From the NCBI RefSeq assembly GCF_001552535.1, contig NZ_BCRJ01000043.1, forward strand, positions 1 through 37,829: a stretch of 37,829 nt of DNA, read 5' to 3'. This DNA comes from Nocardioides jensenii JCM 1364 = NBRC 14755 (GTDB taxonomy: Bacteria > Actinomycetota > Actinomycetes > Propionibacteriales > Nocardioidaceae). The position numbers and the translations under genes were made by a program. Positions 1 to 8,144 of this stretch are shown here, in pieces. Under the pieces are notes generated by a model. It had not been told where the DNA came from. It ran no database searches and saw only the letters and a list, made by a program, of their open reading frames with translations. Position 1 is the stretch's first letter. Each line of letters starts with the position of its first letter.

Positions 1-279
1 AGCCTGCGGCTCGAGCACCTCGACGGCGACCGGGTCGTCGTCCTCCTCGCCGAGGCCGCGACCGATGACGACGGACGCGCCACCGAGCTCGGACCCGATC
101 GGGTCGAGCCGGGCACCTACCGGCTGGTCTTCGACGTCGCGGCCTACGCCGCCGCGACCGGCCAGGACTGCTTCTTCCCCGAAGTCGGCGTCACCTTCGC
201 GCTGACCGACGCGACCCAGCACCACCACGTCCCACTCCTGCTCAGCCCGTTCGCCTATTCCACCTACCGAGGGAGTTGA
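1..279 (+). CDS. hiuH: 5-hydroxyisourate hydrolase, C-terminal part (5' end outside window)
   Basis: Frame 1 is open from the first base to a TGA at 277-279 and gives 92 residues. It ends in AYSTYRGS, the C-terminal YRGS signature of transthyretin-like 5-hydroxyisourate hydrolases, and the segment before it (CFFPEVGVTFALTD, then HHHVPLLLSPF) also fits the family. The family hydrolyses 5-hydroxyisourate, the product of urate oxidase, to OHCU in the cytoplasm. The stop lies 4 bases before the urate oxidase start, and the urate oxidase ribosome site overlaps the last codons, so the two are co-transcribed. The full protein is usually about 105-120 residues, so only a short N-terminal piece is missing, and it is missing because the window begins here. 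Confidence 0.9.
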   Translation, partial: SLRLEHLDGDRVVVLLAEAATDDDGRATELGPDRVEPGTYRLVFDVAAYAAATGQDCFFPEVGVTFALTDATQHHHVPLLLSPFAYSTYRGS

Positions 280-283
280 TCCC

Positions 284-1204
284 ATGGCCATCCGCCTGGG
301 CCCCAACCAGTACGGCAAGGCCGAGAGCCGCGTCGTCCGCATCTACCGCGACACCGCACGCCACCAGATCCGCGACCTGAACGTCTCGTCCGCCCTGCGC
401 GGCCGCTTCGAGGACGCGCACACCAGTGGCGACCAGGGCGGCGTACTGCCCACCGATACCCAGAAGAACACTGCCTTCGCGTTCGCCAAGAAGCACGGCG
501 TCGGCGCGATCGAGGACTTCGCGCTCGCCCTCGCCGACCGCTTCATCGAAGCGGCACCCGCAGTCGACGGCGCCAAGGTCGAGGTCGAGGAGTATGCCTG
601 GGACCGCATCCCCGTCGATGGCTCCGGCCATGACCACTCGTTCGTCCGCACCGGCGGCGGCACCCGCACCACTGCGGTCAACGTCGACGGTCGCGGTGAC
701 GAGCGCATCGCCCACGTGGTGAGCGGCATCAAGGACCTCACCGTGCTGAAGTCCACCGGCTCGGAGTTCTTCGGCTACCTCAAGGACGAGTACACGACGC
801 TCCCCGAGACCCACGACCGGATCCTCGCCACATCGCTGGTCGCCCGCTGGCGTCACGACGCGGCGTACGTCGCCCGCGGCGAGGTCGACTGGGACAAGTC
901 GTACGACGCAGTGCGTGCCCTGTTGCTCCAGCGGTTCGCCGAGATCCACAGCTTCGCGTTGCAGCAGACCCTGCACGGCATGGGGCAGTCCGTGCTCGAG
1001 CAGCACCCCGAGATCGCCGAGATCAAGTTCTCCGCACCCAACAAGCACCACTTCCTCGTGGACCTCGAGCCGTTCGGCCTCGAGAACCCCGGGGAGGTGT
1101 TCATCGCCGCCGACCGGCCCTACGGGCTGATCGAGTGCTCCGTCATTCGTGATGACGCCACCGAGGCCGGCAATGCCTGGCTCGGCCTGCCCGGCTTCTG
1201 CTGA
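284..1204 (+). CDS. uox: Urate oxidase (uricase)
   Basis: This 306-residue cofactorless uricase oxidises urate to 5-hydroxyisourate with release of hydrogen peroxide. Residues matching the Aspergillus enzyme are visible: Lys12 in YGK, Thr57-Asp58 in LPTDTQKNT, Phe162 and Arg179 in the segment around EFFGYLKDEYTTL, Gln228, and Asn253-Lys254-His255 in PNKHHF. Length is normal for the family and no residue appears to be missing. The ATG at 284 follows GGGAG at about 271-275. It follows the hydroxyisourate hydrolase by 4 bases and precedes a purine permease by 9, which indicates one operon whose promoter lies left of the window. Confidence 0.96.
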   Translation: MAIRLGPNQYGKAESRVVRIYRDTARHQIRDLNVSSALRGRFEDAHTSGDQGGVLPTDTQKNTAFAFAKKHGVGAIEDFALALADRFIEAAPAVDGAKVEVEEYAWDRIPVDGSGHDHSFVRTGGGTRTTAVNVDGRGDERIAHVVSGIKDLTVLKSTGSEFFGYLKDEYTTLPETHDRILATSLVARWRHDAAYVARGEVDWDKSYDAVRALLLQRFAEIHSFALQQTLHGMGQSVLEQHPEIAEIKFSAPNKHHFLVDLEPFGLENPGEVFIAADRPYGLIECSVIRDDATEAGNAWLGLPGFC

Positions 1205-1213
1205 GGACGTGTG

Positions 1214-2626
1214 ATGAGCCTCCGCCGCCGCGCCGGCGCGGCCGTCCAGGCGCGCCCTGAGGACGAGCGTCACCCACCCGGCCAGCTGCTCGCTTACGGC
1301 ACCCAGCACATCCTGACGATGTACGGCGGCGTGATCGCGCCGCCGTTGATCGTCGGGGGAGCGGCCGGACTGTCCACCCCGGACATGGCGTTGCTGGTCA
1401 CCGCGGGACTGTTCGTCTCCGGGCTGGCCACGTTGCTGCAGACCTTGGGCCTCGGTCCCTTCGGCAGCAGATTGCCGATCGTGCAGGGCATCTCGTTCGC
1501 CAGCGTCTCCACGATGGTGGCGATCGCCAGCGAGGACGGGCTGCGGCCGGTCTTCGGTGCGATCATCGTCGCCGGTGTGATCGGCCTGGTGATCTCGTCG
1601 TTCTTCGCCCAGTTGGTGCGGCTGTTCCCGGCTGTCGTGACTGGCAGCCTGATCACCGTCATCGGGCTCTCACTCATGCCGGTGTCGTTCCGTTGGGCGA
1701 TGGGCAACGACGAGAGGGCCGCCGACTTCGGCTCGATGACGAACATCGGCTACGCCGGCCTGACCCTGCTGATCATCCTGGTGATCAGCCGCCTGTTCCA
1801 GGGTGCGGTGTCACGGCTCTCGATCCTGCTCGGCCTCGTGGTCGGCACGGTGATCGCGACCCTGGCCGGCCGCGCGGACTTCTCCGCCGTCGGTGACGCG
1901 AAGCCGTTCTCGGCGCCCCCGGTGCTGCACTTCGGCACCCCGACGTTCGAGATCGGTGCGATCGTGTCGATGACCGTGGTGATGCTGGTGATCATGACCG
2001 AGACCACCGCCGACATCCTGGCGATCGGTGAGATCGTCGAGACCGAGGTGGACGCGAAGCGGGTCGCCCAAGGCCTGCGTGCCGACATGGCCGCGACGAC
2101 CGTGGCGCCGCTCTTCGGCAGCTTCCCGTGCAGTGCTTTCGCGCAGAACGTCGGGCTGGTCGCGCTGACCGGCATCAAGAGCCGATTCGTCGTGGCCACC
2201 GGCGGGCTGGTCCTGCTCCTGCTCGGTCTGCTCCCTGTCGTGGGGGCCGTGGTCGCGGCGATCCCGTATCCCGTGCTCGGTGGCGCCGGCATCGTGCTCT
2301 TCGGCTCGGTGGCCGCCAGCGGCATCCGCACGCTGTCGCGGGTCAGCTATGAGGACAACCTCAACATGGTGATCGTCCCGGTGGCCGTCGCGGTCGGCAT
2401 CATCCCGATCGCCGCCCCGACCTTCTGGGACGCGTTCCCGGAGTGGTTCGGCGTGATCATGCACTCGGGCATCAGCGCCACCGCCGTCGTCGCGGTGGTC
2501 CTGAACTACCTGTTCAACGAGGTGACTGCCGGCAACAGGTCGGGCGCCTCCGTCTTCGCCGCGTCCGAGGACAGGCGTGACGGTTTGGGCGACCGGCTGG
2601 ACGTCGACATCCGGCACGCGGACTGA
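1214..2626 (+). CDS. NCS2-family purine (urate/xanthine) permease
   Basis: This 470-residue polytopic membrane protein belongs to the nucleobase:cation symporter-2 (uracil-xanthine permease) family. It shows the family start (YGTQHILTMYGG), the long run of hydrophobic segments, a polar stretch with TETTADILAIGEIVE, and the FPCSAFAQNVGLVALTGIKSRFV block. It probably imports urate or xanthine, because it sits 9 bases after urate oxidase; the exact substrate cannot be read. I prefer the ATG at 1214 to the GTG at 1211 because GAGGA at 1203-1207 is better spaced from it. It resembles the N-terminal part of the fused permease at 15217-17136, so this locus carries two paralogous transporters. Confidence 0.9.
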   Translation: MSLRRRAGAAVQARPEDERHPPGQLLAYGTQHILTMYGGVIAPPLIVGGAAGLSTPDMALLVTAGLFVSGLATLLQTLGLGPFGSRLPIVQGISFASVSTMVAIASEDGLRPVFGAIIVAGVIGLVISSFFAQLVRLFPAVVTGSLITVIGLSLMPVSFRWAMGNDERAADFGSMTNIGYAGLTLLIILVISRLFQGAVSRLSILLGLVVGTVIATLAGRADFSAVGDAKPFSAPPVLHFGTPTFEIGAIVSMTVVMLVIMTETTADILAIGEIVETEVDAKRVAQGLRADMAATTVAPLFGSFPCSAFAQNVGLVALTGIKSRFVVATGGLVLLLLGLLPVVGAVVAAIPYPVLGGAGIVLFGSVAASGIRTLSRVSYEDNLNMVIVPVAVAVGIIPIAAPTFWDAFPEWFGVIMHSGISATAVVAVVLNYLFNEVTAGNRSGASVFAASEDRRDGLGDRLDVDIRHAD

Positions 2627-2636
2627 GCTCAATCGC

Positions 2637-2670
2637 ACCGCCGGGTTGGAGATTGCTCCAATCCGGCGGT
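2637..2670. terminator. Strong hairpin after the permease gene
   Basis: A 15-bp stem (left arm 2637-2651, right arm 2656-2670, one G-T pair) closes on the 4-base loop ATTG, starting 11 bases after the permease stop. No T-run follows, so it would be a stem-only terminator of the kind common in actinobacteria. The central TTGGAG/CTCCAA dyad could instead be an operator for the IclR regulator downstream. Confidence 0.5.
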
Positions 2671-2692
2671 CGGTTCGTGGCCCCGGTTCGTG
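2671..2692. repeat. Tandem 9-bp direct repeat upstream of 8-oxoguanine deaminase
   Basis: CGGTTCGTG occurs at 2671-2679 and again at 2684-2692, a 13-bp pitch, directly after the hairpin and 74 bases before the deaminase start. It could be a regulator binding site for the deaminase-iclR unit. No clear -35/-10 pair is visible beside it. Confidence 0.35.
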
Positions 2693-2765
2693 CCCGCTGT
2701 GACTTACGGCACCGAGTCTGCGCGAGTTCACTGGAGTCCCACCCACGACACCTTGGGAGACCGGC

Positions 2766-4184
2766 ATGCAGCTCACCCCCTCCGGCAGTCAGGCACGCTC
2801 TGGAAGCTCCGACCGCGACGGCGCCGCCCTGGAGACCACGGTCATCGAGGGCGCGGCCCTCGTCACGATGGACAGGTCGCGGCGCGAGCACGCCGATGGG
2901 TACGTCGTGGTCGAGGGCAACCGGATTGCCGCGGTGGGCGCAGGGCCGGCGTCGTCGTACGCCGGAGCCCGGGTGGTCGACGGCCGCGGCTGTGTGATCA
3001 CGCCGGGCTTCGTCAACACCCACCAGCACCTCTATCAGTGGGTCACCCGCGGGCTGGCCGCCGACGCGACGCTCTTCGAGTGGCTCACCACGCTCTACCC
3101 GGTGTGGGCCGGCATCGACGAGACGTCAGTTCACGTGGCGACCCAGGCCGCTCTGTCGCAGATGGCGCTGACCGGCTGCACCACCGCCGCCGACCACCAC
3201 TACGTCTTCCCTCGGGAGGGTGGCGACCCGCTGGCCGCGTCGATCGTGGCGGCGCACGAGGTCGGGCTGCGCTTCCACCCGGCCCGCGGATCGATGGACC
3301 TCAGCCGCAAGGACGGCGGACTGCCGCCGGACTCGGTGGTGCAGGAGCGTGACGAGATCCTCGCCGCGACGGACGCGGCCATCACGCGCTGGCACGATGC
3401 GTCACCCGGGTCGATGCTGCAGATCTCGGTCGGGCCGTGCTCGCCGTTCTCGGTCAGCGAAGGGCTCATGCGCGACGCGGCCGAGCTGGCCCGACGTCGC
3501 GGCGTACGCCTCCACACGCACCTCGCCGAGACCGTCGACGAGACCGAGTGGTGCGAGGAGCAGCGTGGCTGCACGCCCTTGGAGTATGCCGAACAACTGG
3601 GCTGGTCGGGCCCCGACGTGTGGTTCGCCCACGGCATCCACTTCGACGACGCCGAGGTCAAGCGGCTCGGTGCGGCCGCGACCGGGGTCGCGCACTGTCC
3701 GAGCTCGAACGCCCGCCTGGGCGCCGGGATCGCGCGCGCTGCCGACCTGCGCGAGGCCGGCTCCCCGGTCGGGCTCGGTGTCGACGGCACGGCCAGCAAC
3801 GAAGCCGGCTCGCTGGTGGAGGAGGCGCGGCACGCGGTGCTCTTCGCCCGGGCGCGCGGTGGGCCGCGAGCGCTCGGCGTCCGTGCCGCGTTGGAGATGG
3901 CCACCCTCGACGGTGCCCGGATCCTCGGCCGTGAGGAGGAGATCGGCTCGCTCGAGGTCGGCAAGCTGGCCGACCTCGCCGTGTGGCGGCTCGACACGCT
4001 CGCCCATGCCGGCATCGAGGACCCGGTGGCGGCGCTCGTGCTCGGCTCGGCACCGCCGCTCGAGCTGCTGCTGGTCAACGGGCGTCCCGTGGTCGACCAG
4101 GGGCGCATGGTCACGGTTGACGAGGAGTCGCTCGCGCGCCGAGTGGCCCGGGTGCAGCGCGACCTGGTGCGGAAGGCCGGCTGA
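2766..4184 (+). CDS. 8-oxoguanine deaminase (amidohydrolase family)
   Basis: This 472-residue amidohydrolase is of the chlorohydrolase/cytosine-deaminase-like type. Visible metal and active-site elements are GFVNTHQHLYQ (His86, His88), HPARGSMDLS (about 171-180), LHTHLAETVDE (His250, His252, Glu255), the AHGIH segment with His289, and GVDGTASNE (Asp340). The R-G-S-M-D stretch is typical of the 8-oxoguanine deaminase branch (Pseudomonas PA0142-like). That enzyme turns 8-oxoguanine directly into urate plus ammonia, which fits the nearby uricase. The start follows GGGAGACCGGC. A related hydroxy-triazine or other aminohydrolase activity cannot be excluded from sequence, but the context favours 8-oxoguanine. 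The iclR gene begins one base after its stop. Confidence 0.85.
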   Translation: MQLTPSGSQARSGSSDRDGAALETTVIEGAALVTMDRSRREHADGYVVVEGNRIAAVGAGPASSYAGARVVDGRGCVITPGFVNTHQHLYQWVTRGLAADATLFEWLTTLYPVWAGIDETSVHVATQAALSQMALTGCTTAADHHYVFPREGGDPLAASIVAAHEVGLRFHPARGSMDLSRKDGGLPPDSVVQERDEILAATDAAITRWHDASPGSMLQISVGPCSPFSVSEGLMRDAAELARRRGVRLHTHLAETVDETEWCEEQRGCTPLEYAEQLGWSGPDVWFAHGIHFDDAEVKRLGAAATGVAHCPSSNARLGAGIARAADLREAGSPVGLGVDGTASNEAGSLVEEARHAVLFARARGGPRALGVRAALEMATLDGARILGREEEIGSLEVGKLADLAVWRLDTLAHAGIEDPVAALVLGSAPPLELLLVNGRPVVDQGRMVTVDEESLARRVARVQRDLVRKAG

Positions 4185-4185
4185 C

Positions 4186-4938
4186 ATGAGCGCCGAGGCC
4201 GTCGAGGCCGTCCCGAGTGGACCGGTCCAGTCGATCGGTCGCGCGCTCGGCCTGCTCGAGCACCTCGCCGACGCGGGCCGACCGCTTGGGCTCTCGGAAC
4301 TCGCGGGGCTCTGCCGGATCCCGGTCTCGACGACCCACCGGATGCTGGGCGGGTTGTGTCAGGCGGGTTATCTCTACAAGGGATCTGACCGGCGCTACCG
4401 CCTCGGCCCACGCCTGGTCGCGCTCGGTGGCGCCGCGATGTCGCCGATCGCTCCCGACGTCTCGACCTGGCTGGCCGGGCTGGTCGAGGTCACCGGCGAG
4501 ACAGCGAACGCCGCAACCCTGTGCGGCGACACGGTGCTGTTCGTCGCACAGGTCCAGTCCTCGCAGGCGATGCGGTCATCCACCGAGGTGCATCGCACGA
4601 CCATGGCGCACTGCTCGGCCGTGGGGAAGGCGCTGTTGTCCCTGCTGGCCGACGACGAGGTGGCCGCCCTCGCATCGCGCACCGGCCTGGCTCGGTCGAC
4701 CTCCCACACGGTCGGGTCGGTCTCCGAGCTGGTCGCGGCAGTTCGCGTCGTACGTCGTCAGGGCTTCGCGCTCGACGACGAGGAAGAGGAGTACGGCGCA
4801 CGCTGTGTCGCCGTCCCCGTGCCGTCGGCGCCGTTCCCGCTGGCGGTGTCCGTGGCCGGTCCGTCGGCCCGCGTCACGCGCGAGCGGGTGCCCACGCTCG
4901 CCGCCGAGCTGCACCGCGTGGTGGACGCTCGCCCCTGA
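4186..4938 (+). CDS. IclR-family transcriptional regulator
   Basis: This 250-residue regulator has an N-terminal winged helix-turn-helix (about 13-75, QSIGRALGLLEHLADAGRPLGLSELA, then PVSTTHRMLGGLCQAGYL). A C-terminal IclR effector-binding domain follows (about 90-245), with the conserved HRTTMAHCSAVGKALLSLL block. One base separates its ATG from the deaminase stop, so the two are translated together. IclR proteins such as AllR control allantoin and glyoxylate genes in other bacteria. By position this is a candidate regulator of the purine locus, responding perhaps to glyoxylate, allantoate or a related small acid. The TTCCR-N5-YGGAA dyads at 18855-18890 and 30049-30063 are of a type an IclR dimer could bind; that link is inference. 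Confidence 0.9.
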   Translation: MSAEAVEAVPSGPVQSIGRALGLLEHLADAGRPLGLSELAGLCRIPVSTTHRMLGGLCQAGYLYKGSDRRYRLGPRLVALGGAAMSPIAPDVSTWLAGLVEVTGETANAATLCGDTVLFVAQVQSSQAMRSSTEVHRTTMAHCSAVGKALLSLLADDEVAALASRTGLARSTSHTVGSVSELVAAVRVVRRQGFALDDEEEEYGARCVAVPVPSAPFPLAVSVAGPSARVTRERVPTLAAELHRVVDARP

Positions 4939-5035
4939 CAGTCCCGCGCTGCTCGAGGCTGGGGATCTTGTCGGAGTGGCCGCCCGCACCGGCGTCTCCG
5001 TCGGTAGGTCGAGGCGTGGGCTGGAGCGAGGAATA

Positions 5036-5060
5036 GTTCCCTCAGCCTTTCGGTTCCCTC
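5036..5060. repeat. 8-bp direct repeat just before the LLM oxidoreductase start
   Basis: GTTCCCTC occurs at 5036-5043 and 5053-5060 (17-bp pitch), ending 3 bases before the ATG at 5064, where no clear Shine-Dalgarno is seen. It may be a regulatory site or chance. The rest of 4939-5063 shows no other feature. Confidence 0.25.
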
Positions 5061-5063
5061 GGC

Positions 5064-6053
5064 ATGCCTGCCACCCCGATCTCAATCCTTGATCTCGCCC
5101 AAATCGGCACCGGCGGGAGCGCTGTGGACAGCTTCCGAGCCAGTGTCGAGATCGCACAGCTCGCGGAGCGCAGCGGCTATCGCCGGGTCTGGTACGCCGA
5201 GCACCACAACATGTCGACCATCGCCTCCTCGGCGACCGCCGTGCTCATCGCACACGTAGCCGCGCACACCGCGACCATCCGCCTCGGTGCCGGTGGTGTG
5301 ATGCTGCCCAACCACTCCCCGCTGGTGATCGCCGAGCAGTTCGGCACCCTGGAGACTCTGCACCCCGGTCGGATCGACCTCGGGCTCGGGCGAGCGCCCG
5401 GCAGTGACCAGAACACGATGCGTGCCCTGCGCCGCGACGCCATGTCGGCCGAGGCCTTCCCCCGTGACGTCCAGGAACTGCAGGGATACCTCACCGGCCG
5501 GTCGATGATCCCCGGTGTGGACGCAGTGCCCGGCAAGGGCACCCACGTGCCGCTCTACATCCTCGGGTCCTCCCTCTTCGGTGCCAAGCTGGCAGCTGCG
5601 CTGGGGCTTCCCTACGCGTTCGCCTCGCACTTCGCACCGCAGGCGCTGACCGATGCCGTCGCCACCTACCGTCGTGAGTTCCAGCCGTCCGAACAGCTGA
5701 CCGCCCCCTGGGTGATCGCCGGTGCCAACGTCGTGGCCGCCGACACCACCGAGGAGGCACAGGCGCTGCTGCGGGAGTCCCAGCGCTTGCGCGTCAGCCA
5801 ACTCGTCGGCCGCGGACGCACCTTCACCGACGCCGAGGCTGATTCCATCCTCGACTCGCCGTCAGGGCTGCAGATCAAGCAGATGAGCCACTACTCCGCG
5901 GTCGGCACTCCCGACGAGGTCCGTGCCTACCTCGACGAGTTCGTCGTACATGCTGGTGCTGATGAGTTGATCGTCGCCTCGATGGCTCGCAGCACCGAGG
6001 CAACGCTGCGCTCCTTCGAGCTGCTGGCCAAGGTCGCGGATCTGGGCGGTTGA
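5064..6053 (+). CDS. LLM-class (luciferase-like) flavin-dependent oxidoreductase
   Basis: This 329-residue TIM-barrel protein belongs to the bacterial luciferase-like superfamily, single-component YhbW/MsnO8-like type. Family marks are the N-terminal [20 protein letters not shown] (about 48-56), [42 protein letters not shown] (about 76-118), and the C-terminal [14 protein letters not shown]. The family uses FMNH2 or F420H2 with oxygen or other acceptors; substrate and cofactor cannot be read here. Flanking intergenic regions of 125 and 309 bases suggest a monocistronic gene not coupled to the purine operon. The start codon lacks a good ribosome site, but no better upstream start is present. 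Confidence 0.85.
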   Translation: MPATPISILDLAQIGTGGSAVDSFRASVEIAQLAERSGYRRVWYAEHHNMSTIASSATAVLIAHVAAHTATIRLGAGGVMLPNHSPLVIAEQFGTLETLHPGRIDLGLGRAPGSDQNTMRALRRDAMSAEAFPRDVQELQGYLTGRSMIPGVDAVPGKGTHVPLYILGSSLFGAKLAAALGLPYAFASHFAPQALTDAVATYRREFQPSEQLTAPWVIAGANVVAADTTEEAQALLRESQRLRVSQLVGRGRTFTDAEADSILDSPSGLQIKQMSHYSAVGTPDEVRAYLDEFVVHAGADELIVASMARSTEATLRSFELLAKVADLGG

Positions 6054-6362
6054 GCCCGCGACCTCGAGGTCGCTCAGGGCTGCACGAGAGGCCGACCCAG
6101 ACGTGGCCATGGTGTCGTGACGGGCCGAGATCCTGGGCCGCGACGAGCACAGCTCCTCGCCGGTATCAAGGTCGTCCGGCGAGCTGAAGTCCCGGCAGGG
6201 GCACGTCGTCGCGTCGCTGTGCCCCCGGCAGGAGTTCCGAGGCACAGGAGGTTGCGTCCGTCTGGCGCAGATCAGGTGATCCTTGTCCGTTTTCGCGGGG
6301 TCGTCCGTGACAGGGCGGGGCGATGCTGGTGGCGTCATCAGCATTCAACAGGAGACGTACTC
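6054..6362. other. Intergenic region between LLM oxidoreductase and HD-domain gene
   Basis: These 309 bases hold no convincing gene. Visible elements are a perfect 16-bp palindrome at 6058-6073 (arms GCGACCTC/GAGGTCGC) five bases after the upstream stop, a weak hairpin around 6198-6224 (arms GGGGCAC/GTGCCCC), an inverted repeat at 6323-6344, and the ribosome site AGGAGAC at 6350-6356. I compared the leader by eye with common riboswitch cores and recognised none. Confidence 0.5.
6323..6344. promoter_or_regulatory. Inverted repeat upstream of the HD-domain gene (putative operator)
   Basis: The arms ATGCTGGTG (6323-6331) and CATCAGCAT (6336-6344) are complementary except for one position and flank a 4-base spacer. 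The element ends 5 bases before the ribosome site of the HD gene, so it could be an operator or a hairpin affecting translation. The adjacent CATTCAAC (6342-6349) is also found on the minus strand of the alcohol dehydrogenase promoter. Confidence 0.4.
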
Positions 6363-7016
6363 GTGACCGAGACCATTGCAGGCATCCAGATCCCCGACAC
6401 CGACCTGGCTCGCGCGGCCACCGCGCTGGTGCGGGAGGCGACCGACGACCCGTTGGTGGGGGACTCGCTCTTCCATCACTCCCGGCGCGTCTTCCTCTGG
6501 GGGATGTTGAAGTCGAGCGCGCGGGGCATCCAGGTGGACGCCGAGCTGGCGTACGTCGGCGGCATGTTCCACGACCTGGGGCTCACCGCGAAGTTCCGCA
6601 CGACCGACCAACGTTTCGAGATCGACGGTGCCGACGCGGCGTACGACTTCCTGCTCCAGCACGGCCGCTCGGAGGCGGACGCGCGCGACGTGTGGCTCGC
6701 CATCGCCCTCCACACGACTCCCGAGCTGCCCCTGCACCTGGCCCCGGAGGTCGGTGTTGTCACGCTTGGTGTGGAGACCGACGTACTCGGACTGGGACTG
6801 GACGAGATCCGCGATGAGGACAAGCAGACTGTTGTCGCGGCGCATCCACGCCCGGATTTCAAGCGGCAGATCCTGCATGCCTTCAACGAGGGGATGGCGC
6901 ACCGCCCGGAGACCACGTTCGGCACGATGAACGACGATGTGCTCGCCCACTTCGATCCGAGGTTCGAGCGCGCGAACTTCGTCGACATCATCGAGAGCAA
7001 CGCCTGGCCGGAGTGA
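6363..7016 (+). CDS. HD-domain protein, cyanamide-hydratase-like
   Basis: This 217-residue protein has an HD metal-binding domain: His39 in FHHSRRVFLWG, His70-Asp71 in GMFHDLGL, His117 in IALHTTPELPLH and Asp140 in VETDVLGLG. The order and spacing resemble HD proteins annotated as cyanamide hydratase-like, which hydrate cyanamide to urea, but many relatives have no known substrate, so only the family is firm. The GTG at 6363 is chosen because AGGAGAC stands 7 bases upstream; the frame is open further up but the extra sequence looks non-coding. It converges on the GlxA-type regulator gene, the stops being 16 bases apart. An inverted repeat just upstream may control it. Confidence 0.75.
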   Translation: MTETIAGIQIPDTDLARAATALVREATDDPLVGDSLFHHSRRVFLWGMLKSSARGIQVDAELAYVGGMFHDLGLTAKFRTTDQRFEIDGADAAYDFLLQHGRSEADARDVWLAIALHTTPELPLHLAPEVGVVTLGVETDVLGLGLDEIRDEDKQTVVAAHPRPDFKRQILHAFNEGMAHRPETTFGTMNDDVLAHFDPRFERANFVDIIESNAWPE

Positions 7017-7032
7017 GGGTTGCCTCGTGCCC

Positions 7033-8028
7033 TCAACGGGTCTCGGACGAGCCCGTGCCTGTCTCCTGATCAGGAGTCGTCGTGATGAACCGTTCCCTGT
7101 ACTGGCTCGGCGAGACGCCGAACCTGGCGCGGAAGAGCCGTCGCATGGTCTCCGCGCTGCCGAAGCCGACCAGCCTCGCGGCCTGGGCAACCCCATGTCC
7201 ACGATCGAGGAGCGACTGGGCGTGCTCGAGCCGCGTGCGCTCCACGAACCTGGCCGGGGAGATGTCGAGCTCGGCGGCGAACAGTCGGGCGAGGTGTCGG
7301 GGGCTGAGGCCGGCGTGCTCGGCCAGGGAGCGGGTGCTGTGGTTCAGTGCCGGCTGGGCGGAGACCAGGTCCACCACCGCGCGCAGGGAGGGTGCGCGCG
7401 GAGGGCGGATCTGCAGGGGAGCGGCGAACTGCGACTGCCCGCCGGGTCGCTGCATGAACATCACCAGGTTGCGTGCCACCTCGCGGGCGAGATCGGACCC
7501 GTGGTCCTCCTCGACAAGGGCCAGCGCGAGGTCGATGCCGGCAGAGACTCCAGCTGAGGTGTAGATCCCGCGATCGTGAACGAAGAGCGCATCAGGGGAC
7601 ACGGAAACCTTGGGGAACGCGCGCGCGAGCAGATCCGCGTGACGCCAGTGGGTGGTCCCTCGACGGCCGTCCAGCAGACCTGCGGCTGCGAGCACGAATG
7701 ATCCCGTGCAGATGGACACGGTGCGACGCGACTGGGCGTGCAGTGCGGTCGCGGCAGCGGTGAGGTCGCCCGGGATGGGCCTCACGGGGAGGTCGTCGCC
7801 ACCCGAGACGATGACCGTCTCTGCCTCGAGGACAGCGCCGGACGGACCGTCGACGGGAAGGGTGGCCCCGATCGAGGTGACGACGGCCTGACCCGACGGA
7901 GACACGTACCGAAGCCGGTAGTGCGCCCCGAGACGGTTGGCTTCGGCGAAGACCTCAGCGGGCCCCGTCACGTCGAGCATCTTCACACCGTCGAACACCA
8001 GGAACACGACGTGGTGCGTGCGGGGCAT
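7033..8028 (-). CDS. GlxA-family transcriptional regulator (DJ-1/PfpI + AraC)
   Basis: This 331-residue protein has an N-terminal DJ-1/PfpI-like domain (about 5-190: VVFLVFDGVKMLDVTGPAEVF, then SICTGSFVLAAAGLLDGRRGTTHW with Cys107 at the nucleophile elbow). A C-terminal AraC DNA-binding domain follows (about 215-325: RSLAEHAGLSPRHLARLF, then AARLVGFGSAETMRRLFRARFGVSPSQYR). The start at 8028 is set by the strong AAGGAG site just upstream on the minus strand; the much longer open frame running beyond it is discarded. Such proteins usually activate genes for amine, amide or aldehyde metabolism. Likely targets are the adjacent alcohol dehydrogenase or the HD-domain gene, by inference from position. 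It does not look like part of the purine operons. Confidence 0.88.
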   Translation of the reverse strand: MPRTHHVVFLVFDGVKMLDVTGPAEVFAEANRLGAHYRLRYVSPSGQAVVTSIGATLPVDGPSGAVLEAETVIVSGGDDLPVRPIPGDLTAAATALHAQSRRTVSICTGSFVLAAAGLLDGRRGTTHWRHADLLARAFPKVSVSPDALFVHDRGIYTSAGVSAGIDLALALVEEDHGSDLAREVARNLVMFMQRPGGQSQFAAPLQIRPPRAPSLRAVVDLVSAQPALNHSTRSLAEHAGLSPRHLARLFAAELDISPARFVERTRLEHAQSLLDRGHGVAQAARLVGFGSAETMRRLFRARFGVSPSQYRERFITTTPDQETGTGSSETR

Positions 8029-8103
8029 GGTCAGCTCCTTCCCGGGACCGGGCGGCGCATTGAGTCGGTGGGGGAGACAGTCACCTCCCAAGTGTGGCGT
8101 ACG

Positions 8104-8124
8104 GCGCACGGCGTCGGCGTGCGC
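8104..8124. terminator. Hairpin after the alcohol dehydrogenase gene
   Basis: A 6-bp GCGCAC/GTGCGC stem with a 9-base loop lies 20 bases beyond the stop of the minus-strand dehydrogenase, in the 116-base gap before glxA. It has no T-run. It may end the dehydrogenase transcript, but it is short. Confidence 0.3.
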
Positions 8125-8144
8125 TGAACGGTGGTCGGCCGGGA

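Noticed and set aside
242..1309. A 355-codon open frame opposite urate oxidase
   Set aside because: It is antisense to a gene with clear catalytic residues; long open antisense frames are normal in DNA of this GC content, and its product resembles nothing.
6117..6362. In-frame 82-codon extension of the HD-domain protein
   Set aside because: The sequence looks non-coding, and AGGAGAC is well placed for the GTG at 6363.
6054..6362. Possible riboswitch (guanidine, cobalamin or TPP type) before the HD gene
   Set aside because: No conserved core of these classes could be matched by eye; only generic hairpins are present. A covariance-model search would settle it.
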